This document shows positions 50,387-59,205 of a stretch of 64,000 nt of DNA, one piece after another. The notes beneath the pieces are model-generated. The model saw nothing but the letters and a program-made list of their open reading frames with translations. It did no database searches and had not been told where the DNA came from. Numbering within the stretch: the first letter of the stretch is position 1; each line of letters begins with the position of its first letter. The stretch comes from Brevundimonas viscosa (GTDB lineage Bacteria > Pseudomonadota > Alphaproteobacteria > Caulobacterales > Caulobacteraceae): the NCBI RefSeq assembly GCF_900116065.1, contig NZ_FOZV01000004.1, forward strand, positions 62,001-126,000, written 5' to 3'. The position numbers and the translations under genes are program-made.

Positions 50387-51739
50387 ATGGTGAAGTCGCA
50401 CATGTCCCGGGTCCGCAAGGCCCGCCGCATCCACAAGCGGGTCCAGCGCGTTGGCACGGCCAACATCAGCGCGACGGAGCGGGAACTCATGAACCTGGCG
50501 GGGCTGGAGGTGCAGGAAGGCGAGCTGCGCCTGTTTCCCGGCTGGGACGAAGAGGTCTCGGAGACGCTGAAGGCCACCAAGGCGGCCGCCGAGGACGCCC
50601 GGACGCGCTTCGTCGACACCACCATGCTGTATGCGCCCAAGTCGGGCGGGGTGAAGCGCTATCTGCTCTCCAAGAAGGCCTGGCTGGAGGCCAACCGTCC
50701 CGGCGTGGCCCACTCGCTGGTCGTACCGGGGGCGCACCACAAGGCGGATGGGGACGGGATCATCCAGCTCCACGCCGCCAAGCTGCCGTTCGGCGACGGC
50801 TATCGCTGGCCGACCTCGGTGCGCCGCTGGGGCGCCTGGGTGGCCTCGCTGAACCCGTCGCTGATCGAGGCCGGCGACCCCTACACTCCGGGGCAGGGGG
50901 CGCTCGAAGCGGGCCAGCGGGCCGGCTGTCCGGTGGTCGGCTTCTGCCACTCCGACCCGGCGGGGCTGGCGGCCCTGCACTTCGGCGAATGGGCCAAGAA
51001 GCCGGTGGAGAAGCGCTGGGCGCGGCTGTTCGGCCAGTTCGACCGGGTCGTCTCGCCGAGCCGCTACATCGCCCGCCGGCTTGAGGAGGCGGGCATCCGC
51101 GACATCGTCATCCAGCCGCTGGGCGTGGAGGTGGACACCTTCCACCCCGATCGCCGGGATCGCGACTGGCTGCTGAAGAAGCTGGGCCTGCCGGCGTCGG
51201 CGCGGCTGCTGTGCTTCGCCGGCCGGCCGGCGCGCGAGAAGAACATCGACCTGCTGATCGAGGCGGTGCAGCGGCTGGGCGACCCCTATCACCTCGTGCT
51301 GGTCGGGGCGGGGCAGGGGCTTCCGGCCGAGGAGCGGGTGATCTCGCTGCCCTACGAGGCCAATCCGAAGGCGGTGGCGAAGATCATCGCCAGCTGCGAC
51401 GCCTTTGTGCACGCCAACGACAAGGAGCCGTTCGGCCTCATCGTCCTGGAGGCGATGGCGTGCGGCCGGCCGGTGGTCGGGGTCGACGCCGGCGGGGTCA
51501 AGGAGACCGTCGACCAGACCGTCGGCCAGCTCTCGCCGACGACGGATCCGCGCGACTACGCCGCCGCCGTCGAGGCCCTGTTCGCCCGCGACATCGAGGC
51601 TGTGGGCGCCGCGGCGCGCCAGAAGGCCGTCGATCGCTTCGCCTGGAACCGGGTGTTCGAGGACCTGTGCATGACCTACGCCGATGTCAGCGGGCATCGC
51701 GCCTTCGTCGAGCCCGCGGGAGTCCGGGCCGAACACTGA
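50387..51739 (+). CDS. Glycosyltransferase family 4 (GT-B)
   Basis: 450 residues, no transmembrane helix. The C-terminal GT-B domain shows [29 protein letters not shown], and the nucleotide-sugar EX7E motif [22 protein letters not shown]. The N-terminus starts with a basic stretch ([18 protein letters not shown]). It probably transfers a sugar from a UDP/GDP donor, perhaps to a lipid or glycan at the inner membrane. The acceptor cannot be told. A separate glycosyl cluster is not present nearby. Confidence 0.9.
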   Translation: MVKSHMSRVRKARRIHKRVQRVGTANISATERELMNLAGLEVQEGELRLFPGWDEEVSETLKATKAAAEDARTRFVDTTMLYAPKSGGVKRYLLSKKAWLEANRPGVAHSLVVPGAHHKADGDGIIQLHAAKLPFGDGYRWPTSVRRWGAWVASLNPSLIEAGDPYTPGQGALEAGQRAGCPVVGFCHSDPAGLAALHFGEWAKKPVEKRWARLFGQFDRVVSPSRYIARRLEEAGIRDIVIQPLGVEVDTFHPDRRDRDWLLKKLGLPASARLLCFAGRPAREKNIDLLIEAVQRLGDPYHLVLVGAGQGLPAEERVISLPYEANPKAVAKIIASCDAFVHANDKEPFGLIVLEAMACGRPVVGVDAGGVKETVDQTVGQLSPTTDPRDYAAAVEALFARDIEAVGAAARQKAVDRFAWNRVFEDLCMTYADVSGHRAFVEPAGVRAEH

Positions 51740-51827
51740 CCGCAGGCCGCTCCGTCCGCGGATGACAGGAAGTTATCTTGCCCGCCGCGCCATCCCGCCC
51801 TAGCGGTTCGGAAACGGGGAGATCTTC

Positions 51828-52346
51828 ATGAAACGCCTGCTGCTCGCGACGGTCGCGTCGCTGCTGACCGCCACGTCCGCGATGGCCCAGACCGTCTACA
51901 TCGTGCGCCACGCCGAGAAAGCGGATGCGCCCGGAAACCCGGACCCGGCCTTGTCCGAGGCCGGTCAGGCCCGCGCGGCGCTGTTGTCGGAGGTTCTTCG
52001 CGACGCGCATCCGGTGCTGGTCCTGACCAGTCCGATGCAGCGCACGATCCAGACCGCCGCGCCGACGGCGGCGTATCACTCCGCCCTCTCCGAGCCCGTC
52101 TCGCTGGAAGGCGGGGGCGCGGCGCATGTCGCGGCCACGGCCGCCCGCGTCCGCGCCCTGCCGGCCGACGCCACGGTGCTGATCGTCGGACACAGCAACA
52201 CCGTGCCGCTGATCGCCCGCGCCCTCGGCTACGCCGAGGCGGCAGACATGCCCGAGTGCGAGTACGACCGGATGACGGTACTGCACCTGATGGACGGCCA
52301 CGTCCACGGCGAGGTCAGCCGCTACGGGGCGGCGTCGACCTGCTGA
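51828..52346 (+). CDS. Periplasmic histidine phosphatase family protein
   Basis: 172 residues with a signal peptide (MKRLLLATVASLLTATSAMA). The RHG-type motif is VRHAEKADAP (catalytic His) with the second catalytic His in IVGHSNTVPLIARALG. This single-domain layout is common in alphaproteobacterial phosphoglycerate-mutase-like exported phosphatases of unknown substrate. It is convergent with parE, with stop codons abutting. Confidence 0.9.
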   Translation: MKRLLLATVASLLTATSAMAQTVYIVRHAEKADAPGNPDPALSEAGQARAALLSEVLRDAHPVLVLTSPMQRTIQTAAPTAAYHSALSEPVSLEGGGAAHVAATAARVRALPADATVLIVGHSNTVPLIARALGYAEAADMPECEYDRMTVLHLMDGHVHGEVSRYGAASTC

Positions 52347-54440
52347 TTACACGTCCAGGTCGGCCACCGCGAAGCGGGCGTTGTCCTGGATGAACTGGTA
52401 GCGGGCCTCGGCCTTCTTGCCCATCAGGCGCTCGACGAGGTCCTCGATCTCGGCCTCGTTCTCCGGCAACTCGACCCGGGCGAGGGTGCGCTTCCTCGGG
52501 TCCATGGTGGTCTCCTTCAGCTGGGAGGCCATCATCTCGCCGAGACCCTTGAAGCGGCCGATCTCGACCTTCTTGCCCTTGAAGGTGGTGGCCAGCAACT
52601 CGTCGCGGTGGGCATCGTCGCGGGCGTACTCCGACAGCGGGCCGGCCTGGATGCGGTAGAGCGGCGGCAGGGCCATGAACAGCCGACCCTGGCGGATCAC
52701 CTCGGGCATGACGCGGTAGAAGTAGGTGATCAGCAGGGCGGCGATGTGGGCCCCGTCGACGTCGGCGTCAGTCATGATGACGATGCGCTCGTAGCGCAGG
52801 TCGTCGATGTTGAAGCGGCTGCCGGGCTGGACTCCCAGCGCCAGGGTCAGGTCCGACAACTCCGCGTTCTGGCGCAGCTTGTCGACCGAGGCCGAGGCGA
52901 CGTTCAGGATCTTGCCGCGCAGGGGCAGGATGGCCTGGGTGTTGCGGTCGCGGGCCTGCTTGGCCGAGCCGCCGGCCGAATCCCCCTCGACGATGAACAG
53001 CTCGGTGCCCTCGGCCGCCTGACGCGTGCAGTCGGCCAGCTTGCCCGGCAGGCGCAGCTTGCGGGTGGCGGCGGCGCGCTGGACCTCCTTGTCCTTGCGC
53101 CGGCGCAGCCGGTCCTCGGCGCGCTCGACGATGAAGCCGAGCAGCTGGTTGGCCTGCTTGGGGCTCTCGGTCAGCCAGTGGTCGAACGGGTCGCGGAGCA
53201 GCTGCTCGACCAGACGGGCGCCCTCGGGCGAGGACAGGCGGTCCTTGGTCTGGCCCTGGAACTCCGGATTGCGGATGAAGACCGAGACCAGGGCCCCGGC
53301 GTTGGCGATGACGTCCTCGGCGGTGATGAGGCCGGCGCGCTTCTCGCCGGTCAACTCGCCATAGGCCTTCAGACCCTTCACCAGCGCCGCCCGGAAGCCC
53401 GATTCATGCGTGCCGCCGTCCGGGGTCGATACGGTGTTGCAGTAGGAGCTGACGAAGCCGTCGGCCTCGCCGAACCCGGCCGGCGACCAGGTGACGGCCC
53501 ACTCGACCGCGCCGGCCTCGCCTTTGCGCTCGACCCGGCCGGCGAAGGTCGGGGTGACGGTTTCGATCTCGCCGATCCGCTCCTGCAGCGCGTCGGCCAG
53601 GCCGTTCGGAAAGTGGAAGACGGCTTCCGCCGGGGTGTGGTCGGTGATCCGCTCTGGCGCGCAGGTCCAGCGGATCTCGACGCCGCGGAACAGATAGGCC
53701 TTCGAGCGCGCCATACGGAACAGCCGCGCCGGCTTGAAGGCGGCGCCGACGCCGAAGATCTCCTCGTCCGGCTTGAAGCGGATCAGAGTGCCTTTCTTGC
53801 GCGAGGGGCCGACCTGCTGGATCGGGCCCTGCACATGGCCGCGGCTGAACGACTGGCGCCACTCGTGGCCATCGCGCCAGACGGTGACGTCCAGCCGCTC
53901 GGACAGGGCGTTGACGACAGAGACGCCCACGCCGTGCAGGCCGCCCGAGGTCTCGTAGGCCTTGCCCGAGAACTTGCCGCCCGAGTGCAGCACGGTCATC
54001 ACCACCTCGAGCGCCGACTTGCCCGGGTGCTTGGGATGCGGGTCGACGGGAATGCCGCGACCGTCGTCGCGCACCGACAGCCAGCCCTCGGCGTCGAGGT
54101 CGACGGTGATCAACTTCGCGTGCTTGGCGACCGCCTCGTCCATGGCGTTGTCGAGCACTTCGGCGAACAGGTGGTGCAGGGCCCGCTCGTCGGTGCCGCC
54201 GATGTACATGCCCGGGCGCTTGCGGACCGGCTCCAGCCCTTCCAGCACCTCGATCGACGAGGCCGAGTAGCCGGTGGCGGCGGCCAACGGCGCGGCGGCC
54301 GCGTGCTCGACCGCGGCCTTGGCGACCGGCTCGGGCTGGGGCTTCGGCGCGATCGCCTGCGGCGTCAGCGCGGCTTCGGCCGGACGCGGCTGCGTCGGCT
54401 CGTCATCGAACAGGGAGAGGAGGTCGGCGGACTGGCCCAT
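52347..54440 (-). CDS. parE: DNA topoisomerase IV subunit B
   Basis: 697 residues from the ATG at 54440 (MGQSADLLSLFDDE). GHKL ATPase motifs are EVLDNAMDEAV, DDGRGIPVD and TSGGLHGVGVSVVNALS. The TOPRIM domain has EGDSAGGSAKQARDRN and DADVDGAHI. It decatenates daughter chromosomes with ParC. The acidic N-terminal extension of about 80 residues with Ala/Pro-rich linker is a lineage feature. The motif set is ParE rather than GyrB because the GyrB-specific insert is absent. The 5' end overlaps the upstream gene by 38 bases. Confidence 0.95.
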   Translation of the reverse strand: MGQSADLLSLFDDEPTQPRPAEAALTPQAIAPKPQPEPVAKAAVEHAAAAPLAAATGYSASSIEVLEGLEPVRKRPGMYIGGTDERALHHLFAEVLDNAMDEAVAKHAKLITVDLDAEGWLSVRDDGRGIPVDPHPKHPGKSALEVVMTVLHSGGKFSGKAYETSGGLHGVGVSVVNALSERLDVTVWRDGHEWRQSFSRGHVQGPIQQVGPSRKKGTLIRFKPDEEIFGVGAAFKPARLFRMARSKAYLFRGVEIRWTCAPERITDHTPAEAVFHFPNGLADALQERIGEIETVTPTFAGRVERKGEAGAVEWAVTWSPAGFGEADGFVSSYCNTVSTPDGGTHESGFRAALVKGLKAYGELTGEKRAGLITAEDVIANAGALVSVFIRNPEFQGQTKDRLSSPEGARLVEQLLRDPFDHWLTESPKQANQLLGFIVERAEDRLRRRKDKEVQRAAATRKLRLPGKLADCTRQAAEGTELFIVEGDSAGGSAKQARDRNTQAILPLRGKILNVASASVDKLRQNAELSDLTLALGVQPGSRFNIDDLRYERIVIMTDADVDGAHIAALLITYFYRVMPEVIRQGRLFMALPPLYRIQAGPLSEYARDDAHRDELLATTFKGKKVEIGRFKGLGEMMASQLKETTMDPRKRTLARVELPENEAEIEDLVERLMGKKAEARYQFIQDNARFAVADLDV

Positions 54441-55758
54441 TCGGATACTGTGCGGCGATTCGGGGACCGGTCTGGTAGGCCCGGCGGGCCCGCGGGGCAA
54501 GCGCGGCGGCCGGGGCTGTGGACGACGGCAGCACCGCCCGGGTCAGCACCGCCAGGAACAGCACCCACGGCAGGCCCTGGTGGGCCATCAGGATCGATTC
54601 CGACAGGCTGAGGATGAAGAAGGCGGCGAGGAAGCCGAGCGCCCACCAACCCTCGCGCAGACCGGCGCCGGCGCTGCGCAGAACGGTGACCAGAGCGGTC
54701 AGCGCCATCAGCGTCCCGACCAGCATGGCCCCCGGCCAGCCCAGCTGGACCAGCAGGTCGATCCAGCCGTTGTGGGCGTTGGGCACCGGCCACTGGGTCT
54801 CCTTGCGCACCCAGTCGGCGGGAGCGGACTCGCCCTCGCGGCCCCAGAAGGCGCCGTAGCCGTAGCCGGTCCACGGCCGGTCGGCGACCTTGCGCATCAG
54901 GGCCTCCCAGATGTCGGTGCGACCGGTCAGCGAAGGGTCCTTGCCCAGCGCCTCCAGCACCGCCACGGAGTGGGTCTCCCAGACCCAGATCCCCAGCCCC
55001 GCCAGCACCACGGCGACCCAGATCGCCAAGACCGAGAAGGCGGCGCCCCCGCGTCGCAGCGTCCAGAAGCCGCCGATCATCCCGACGCCGACGGCGAGGC
55101 AGAGCAGGGAGGTCTTCGACTGGGTGGCGAGCACCAGACCGCTGGACAGGATGAGGGCGATCGCCGGCAGGAGCCGCCGCGGATCAGGCGAGGCGAGACA
55201 GGCCGCCGAGGCCGTCGCCCCGATGACCATGACCGCCCCCATCTGGTTCTTCTCGTACCACAGGCCGCGCCACAGGCCGGCGTTCTCGTACTGGTGCACC
55301 CCGATCTCGGGGAAGCCGAACACCATGACCAGGCTGCCGACCGCCATCACGAGGGCGGTGAGCATCAGCAGGCGCGGCAGGTGCGGGCCGCGGAACGCGG
55401 CGCCGAGGTAGAGGGCGAAGCCGCAGCTGATCGCCAGGGCGATGACCCGGCGCATGGTCGTGGCGAAGTCGATCGACCAGTAGCGCGAGGCGAAGGCCAG
55501 TCCCACCACCGCCGCCATGGCCAGCATCGCCGGCCAGGCCCGCCACAGCCGGTCGATCCGGTAGAGCAGCAGCCCGGCGATGGCGGCGTAGGCCGGCAGC
55601 CAGACCAGCCGCAGGATCGGCGTCTCTTCCTGCGTCGGCGCGAAGACGGGGCCGATCAGGGCGCCGGTCATCATGGCGATGATGACGCCGCAGATCGCCG
55701 CCTCCCACCAATGGGGAGCGGGGTCGGTCAGACCAGCCGCTGAACGGGGCGCGCGCAC
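54403..55758 (-). CDS. O-antigen ligase-like (Wzy/WaaL) membrane protein
   Basis: 451 residues with about 11 transmembrane helices. A long periplasmic loop near residues 270-330 contains GRTDIWEALMRKVADRPWTGYGYGAFW and AHNGWIDLLVQLG, which match the O-antigen ligase (PF04932) signature. Such enzymes join or polymerise glycan on lipid carriers at the periplasmic face. It overlaps the parE start by 38 bases, which is large for co-transcribed genes; the Arg/Pro-rich last residues may be run-on. Confidence 0.88.
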   Translation of the reverse strand: MRAPRSAAGLTDPAPHWWEAAICGVIIAMMTGALIGPVFAPTQEETPILRLVWLPAYAAIAGLLLYRIDRLWRAWPAMLAMAAVVGLAFASRYWSIDFATTMRRVIALAISCGFALYLGAAFRGPHLPRLLMLTALVMAVGSLVMVFGFPEIGVHQYENAGLWRGLWYEKNQMGAVMVIGATASAACLASPDPRRLLPAIALILSSGLVLATQSKTSLLCLAVGVGMIGGFWTLRRGGAAFSVLAIWVAVVLAGLGIWVWETHSVAVLEALGKDPSLTGRTDIWEALMRKVADRPWTGYGYGAFWGREGESAPADWVRKETQWPVPNAHNGWIDLLVQLGWPGAMLVGTLMALTALVTVLRSAGAGLREGWWALGFLAAFFILSLSESILMAHQGLPWVLFLAVLTRAVLPSSTAPAAALAPRARRAYQTGPRIAAQYPNGPVRRPPLPVR

Positions 55759-55881
55759 GCCGCAAGGTTTGGCGAATGCGGCTTAAGGAAGCGTTGGCGG
55801 CGCGCCCCGGCCATCCCTCCGCGCAGCCGCCCACGGCAACGCTATCTTGTTAAAACCTATATGAAATCTACCCGGATGTGC

Positions 55882-55930
55882 GGAACAACCGGCCCGGGGA
55901 CACGCTTGTCAGGTAACCAAGGAGGTTACC
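55882..55930 (+). promoter_or_regulatory. EcfG-like promoter and SD-enclosing hairpin before DUF378 gene
   Basis: GGAAC (55882-55886), then 16 bases, then CGCT (55903-55906), is a near match to GGAAC-N16/17-CGTT. Downstream, 7-base arms GGTAACC (55912-55918) and GGTTACC (55924-55930) flank the loop AAGGA, which together with the next GG forms the Shine-Dalgarno AAGGAGG. The ATG begins one base after the hairpin. Confidence 0.5.
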
Positions 55931-55931
55931 C

Positions 55932-56177
55932 ATGAAGGCCCTTAATCTCGTCACCCTCATCCTGCTCATCGTCGGCGGCCTCAACTGGGGTCTGGTCGGC
56001 GCCTTCGACTTCGACCTGGTCGCCGCCATCTTCGGCGAAGGCTCGGCCCTGTCGCGTCTGGTCTATGTGCTCGTCGGTCTGTCGGCCCTGTGGCAGATCA
56101 TGCCCCTGATGAGCGCCTTCCGCATCGGCGAGGCCCACGCCGAGGCGGGTCACCGGACGACCGCCGCCCGCATGTAA
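55932..56177 (+). CDS. DUF378 family small membrane protein
   Basis: 81 residues. Two transmembrane helices carry the DUF378 pattern LNLVTLILLIVGGLNWGLVGAF and LSRLVYVLVGLSALWQI. DUF378 proteins are small inner-membrane proteins of unknown function, often stress-induced. The ribosome-binding site sits in a perfect hairpin, and the gene is followed at once by a terminator, so it is monocistronic. Confidence 0.92.
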   Translation: MKALNLVTLILLIVGGLNWGLVGAFDFDLVAAIFGEGSALSRLVYVLVGLSALWQIMPLMSAFRIGEAHAEAGHRTTAARM

Positions 56178-56201
56178 GCGGGTGTCGACCGGAAGCGAGG
56201 G

Positions 56202-56230
56202 AAGGCCTGACCCTTGTGGTCAGGCCTTTT
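56202..56230. terminator. Terminator between DUF378 and uvrD
   Basis: The 11-base arms AAGGCCTGACC and GGTCAGGCCTT with a CTTGT loop run into TTTT (plus) and AA (minus). The right arm includes the stop codon of uvrD, so it can act on the DUF378 transcript, with weaker action in the other direction. Confidence 0.88.
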
Positions 56231-58541
56231 CGACGAACGTGTCGATCACCTTCTTCTCGCCCGCCTTGTCGAAGGCGACGACCAGCTTGTTGCCCTCGAT
56301 GGCGCGGACGTGGCCGTAGCCGAACTTCTGGTGGAAGACCCGGTCGCCTTTCGCCCAGCCCGAGCCGGCCTTGGGGTCGGCGGTGGCGATCAGGCGGCCG
56401 TCGCCCTCGATCAGCGTATGGCGGGCCGGCCGGTCGGCGGGGGCGCGGGCGGCGGTGGCGGACTGGGCCCGCTTCCAGCCGGGGGAGGAATAGCCCGAGC
56501 CGAAGCTCGGCGCCTCGTCCCAGCGGCTCTTGGCCTCCTTCATGCCGGCCGAGGCGCCATAGTAGCCGGTGTCCGACTCGGCCTCGACGTGGTCGATAGG
56601 CAGTTCGTCCACGAAGCGGCTGGGCAACTGGCTGGTCCAGCGCCCGTAGACGAGGCGGTTGGCGGCGAAGCTGATGCGCGCGTCCTGCTTGGCGCGGGTG
56701 ACGCCGACGTAGGCCAGCCGGCGCTCCTCCTCGAGGCCCTTCTCGCCCTTCTCGTCGATGCTGCGCTGGCTGGGGAAGACGCCTTCCTCCCAGCCCGGCA
56801 GGAAGACCAGCGGGAACTCCAGCCCCTTGGCCCCGTGCAGGGTCATGATCTGCACCGAGTCGGCGCTGTCCCCGCGATCGAGGTCCATGACCAGCGAGAC
56901 GTGTTCGAGATAGGCGGTGAGGCCGTCGAAGGCCTGCATCGACTGGACCAGCTCCTTGAGGTTGTCGAGCCGGGTCTGGCCGCTGGTCCGGTCGGCTTTC
57001 TGCATGTCGGTGTAGCCGCTTTCCTCCAGCACCATCTCGGTGAGTTCCCAGTGCGGGATCTCGGGAGCGCGGGCGCGCCAACGGTCGAGGTCGCGCACGA
57101 AGTTCGACAGAGCGGTGCGGGTGCGCGCCTGCAGTTCGTCGGAGCCGAGCAGGGCGCGCACCGCCTGCATCGCCGACACGCCGTTCTCGCGGGCGATGGT
57201 CAGGATCTTCTGCACGCTGGTGTCGCCGATGCCCCGCTTGGGGACGTTGACGATGCGCTCGAAGGCCAGGTCGTCGTCTTCCGACAGGATCAGGCGCAGG
57301 TAGGCGTGGGCGTCGCGGATCTCGGCCCGTTCGAAGAAGCGCGGCCCGCCGATGACCGTGTAGGGGATGGCAAGCATGACGAAGCGTTCCTCGAACGCCC
57401 GCATCTGGAACGAGGCGCGCACCAGCACCGCCATGTCGCGGTAGTGGAGGCCGGATTTCTTCGCCGTCTCGATCTCGTCGGCGATCAGCCGGGCCTCGGC
57501 CTCGCCGTCCCAGACGCCGCGCACGCGGACCTTGTCGCCCGAGGTCTCCTCGGTCCACAGCGTCTTCCCGAGCCTTCCGCGGTTGGCGCTGATCAGCCCC
57601 GAGGCGGCGCCGAGGATGTGGTGGGTCGAGCGGTAGTTGCGCTCCAGCCGGATCACCTTGGCGCCGGGGAAGTCGCGCTCGAAGCGGAGGATGTTGTCCA
57701 CCTCGGCCCCCCGCCAGCCGTAGATCGACTGATCGTCGTCGCCGACGCAGCAGACGTTGCCGGTGGACGAGGTCAGCAACCGCAGCCACAGGTACTGGGC
57801 GACGTTGGTGTCCTGGTATTCGTCGACCAGGATGTAGCGAAAGCGGCGGCGGTATTCCTCCGCAATATCCGCGTGCTGCGACAGGATCGTGATGTTGTGC
57901 AGCAGCAGATCGCCGAAGTCGCAGGCGTTCAGCGAGGCGAGCCTGGCCTGGTAGGCGGCGTACAGCGTCTGACCCTTGCCGTTGGCGAAATCCTCGCTGG
58001 GCGGCAGCTTCTCCGGCGTCCAGCCGCGGTTCTTCCAGTGGTCGATCAGGCCGCTGAGCGAACGCGGCGTCCAGCGCTTGGCGTCGAGGTTGGCCGCCTC
58101 GATGAGCTGCTTGCAGACCCGTTCCTGGTCGTCGGTGTCGAGGATGGTGAAGGTCGATTTCAGCCCGACCAGTTCCGCATGCCGGCGCAGGATCTGGGCG
58201 GCCACCGAGTGGAAGGTGCCGAGCCAGCGCAGGCCCTCGGCCGAGGGGCCGATCAGATGGGTGATTCGCTCGCGCATCTCGCGCGCGGCCTTGTTGGTGA
58301 AGGTGACGGCCAGCAGCTCCCACGGCCGCGCCTTCCCGGTCGCCAGGATATGGGCGAGGCGGGTCGTCAGCACGCGCGTCTTGCCTGTGCCGGCGCCGGC
58401 CAGCACCAGCACCGGGCCCTCGGTGGTCTCCACCGCCTCGCGCTGTTCGGGATTGAGGCCGGAGAGATAGTCCGGCAGGGCGCCGGCGGGCGGCCGGGCG
58501 CGCGCGAGGTCGGAGATGCGGGGAGGAGCTGAATCGGTCAT
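56220..58541 (-). CDS. uvrD: UvrD/PcrA-type superfamily 1 DNA helicase
   Basis: 773 residues. Motifs in order: I AGTGKTRVLTTRLAH, II VDEYQDTN, III GDDDQSIYGWRGA, IV RLERNYRS, V TLHGAKGLEFPLVFLPG, VI YVGVTRAKQ. The C-terminal Tudor-like part is visible in GDRVFHQKFGYGHVRAI. It unwinds 3'-5' in nucleotide-excision and mismatch repair and removes RNA polymerase or RecA from DNA. A long linker follows the helicase core (about 660-720). Confidence 0.96.
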   Translation of the reverse strand: MTDSAPPRISDLARARPPAGALPDYLSGLNPEQREAVETTEGPVLVLAGAGTGKTRVLTTRLAHILATGKARPWELLAVTFTNKAAREMRERITHLIGPSAEGLRWLGTFHSVAAQILRRHAELVGLKSTFTILDTDDQERVCKQLIEAANLDAKRWTPRSLSGLIDHWKNRGWTPEKLPPSEDFANGKGQTLYAAYQARLASLNACDFGDLLLHNITILSQHADIAEEYRRRFRYILVDEYQDTNVAQYLWLRLLTSSTGNVCCVGDDDQSIYGWRGAEVDNILRFERDFPGAKVIRLERNYRSTHHILGAASGLISANRGRLGKTLWTEETSGDKVRVRGVWDGEAEARLIADEIETAKKSGLHYRDMAVLVRASFQMRAFEERFVMLAIPYTVIGGPRFFERAEIRDAHAYLRLILSEDDDLAFERIVNVPKRGIGDTSVQKILTIARENGVSAMQAVRALLGSDELQARTRTALSNFVRDLDRWRARAPEIPHWELTEMVLEESGYTDMQKADRTSGQTRLDNLKELVQSMQAFDGLTAYLEHVSLVMDLDRGDSADSVQIMTLHGAKGLEFPLVFLPGWEEGVFPSQRSIDEKGEKGLEEERRLAYVGVTRAKQDARISFAANRLVYGRWTSQLPSRFVDELPIDHVEAESDTGYYGASAGMKEAKSRWDEAPSFGSGYSSPGWKRAQSATAARAPADRPARHTLIEGDGRLIATADPKAGSGWAKGDRVFHQKFGYGHVRAIEGNKLVVAFDKAGEKKVIDTFVEKA

Positions 58542-58603
58542 GGGAACCGACGGAACATAAGGAGCACGCGCCCGCTTGTCAGCCGCTCCCGATCGAGGCT
58601 GGC

Positions 58604-58629
58604 GGAACCGTTACGGCCACGCCTCCGTT
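58604..58629 (+). promoter_or_regulatory. Perfect EcfG (general stress sigma) promoter motif
   Basis: GGAAC (58604-58608), 17 bases, then CGTT (58626-58629) matches GGAAC-N16/17-CGTT exactly. The -10 lies 36 bases before the ATG at 58666, so it is well placed to transcribe the two small membrane protein genes that follow. Confidence 0.65.
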
Positions 58630-58665
58630 TGGTCGGCCACAGGGACAACAGTGGAGGTCGAACCC

Positions 58666-58872
58666 ATGGCCGACAACATCAACAACAACACCGGCGGCGG
58701 CGGCAACGCCGGCATGGCCTTCATCGTCGGCGCCGTGGTCGTCGTGCTGGCCATTGTGGCCTACTTCGTCTTCGCCGGCGGCGGCTTCGGGGGCGGCGAA
58801 AAGGACGTCAACGTCGACGTCGACCTGCCGGAAGTCTCCGCCCCGTCCGTGCCTGCCCCCGCGGAGGGCTGA
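58666..58872 (+). CDS. Small single-pass membrane protein with acidic DVDVD tail
   Basis: 68 residues from the ATG at 58666, GGAGG upstream. The N-terminus is Asn/Gly-rich (NINNNTGGGGNAG). One transmembrane helix (MAFIVGAVVVVLAIVAYFVFA) precedes a Gly-rich turn, then DVNVDVDLPEVSAPSVPAP. The following gene has the same design (helix then DVDIDVDVPTP), so the two are probably paralogs. No family is recognised. A perfect EcfG-type promoter lies upstream. Confidence 0.78.
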   Translation: MADNINNNTGGGGNAGMAFIVGAVVVVLAIVAYFVFAGGGFGGGEKDVNVDVDLPEVSAPSVPAPAEG

Positions 58873-58875
58873 CCG

Positions 58876-59202
58876 ATGACCGATCCGAACGTCCCCCCGC
58901 CGGAGGACCGGCGGCCCGAGGTGGTGCATCACACCACCATCAACAATCCGCCCGAGCGCCGCGGCGGCGGCGGCGGCTGGGTGGCCTTCCTGGTCGGCGG
59001 CCTCATCGTCGTGCTGGTCATCATCGTCGTGTTCATGCTGTCGAACGGCCGCGTCGACACGCCCAGCCCGACCGACGTCGACATCGACGTCGACGTGCCG
59101 ACGCCGACCCTGCCGCGAGCTCCGGAATTGCCGGATCTGCCCAGCCCGCCGCCGGTCGAACCGCCGACCGTGCCCGAACCCGGCCCGGCGCCGGCCGAGT
59201 AA
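58876..59202 (+). CDS. Small single-pass membrane protein, paralog with DVDIDVD tail
   Basis: 108 residues. A polar N-terminus (MTDPNVPPPEDRRPEVVHH) precedes a Gly-rich stretch and one transmembrane helix (WVAFLVGGLIVVLVIIVVFML). The exposed part is DVDIDVDVPTPTLPRAPELP and Pro-rich. It starts three bases after the previous gene. Alternating Asp/Val/hydrophobic residues suggest an extended, anionic periplasmic tail. No family is recognised. Confidence 0.78.
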   Translation: MTDPNVPPPEDRRPEVVHHTTINNPPERRGGGGGWVAFLVGGLIVVLVIIVVFMLSNGRVDTPSPTDVDIDVDVPTPTLPRAPELPDLPSPPPVEPPTVPEPGPAPAE

Positions 59203-59205
59203 GGC

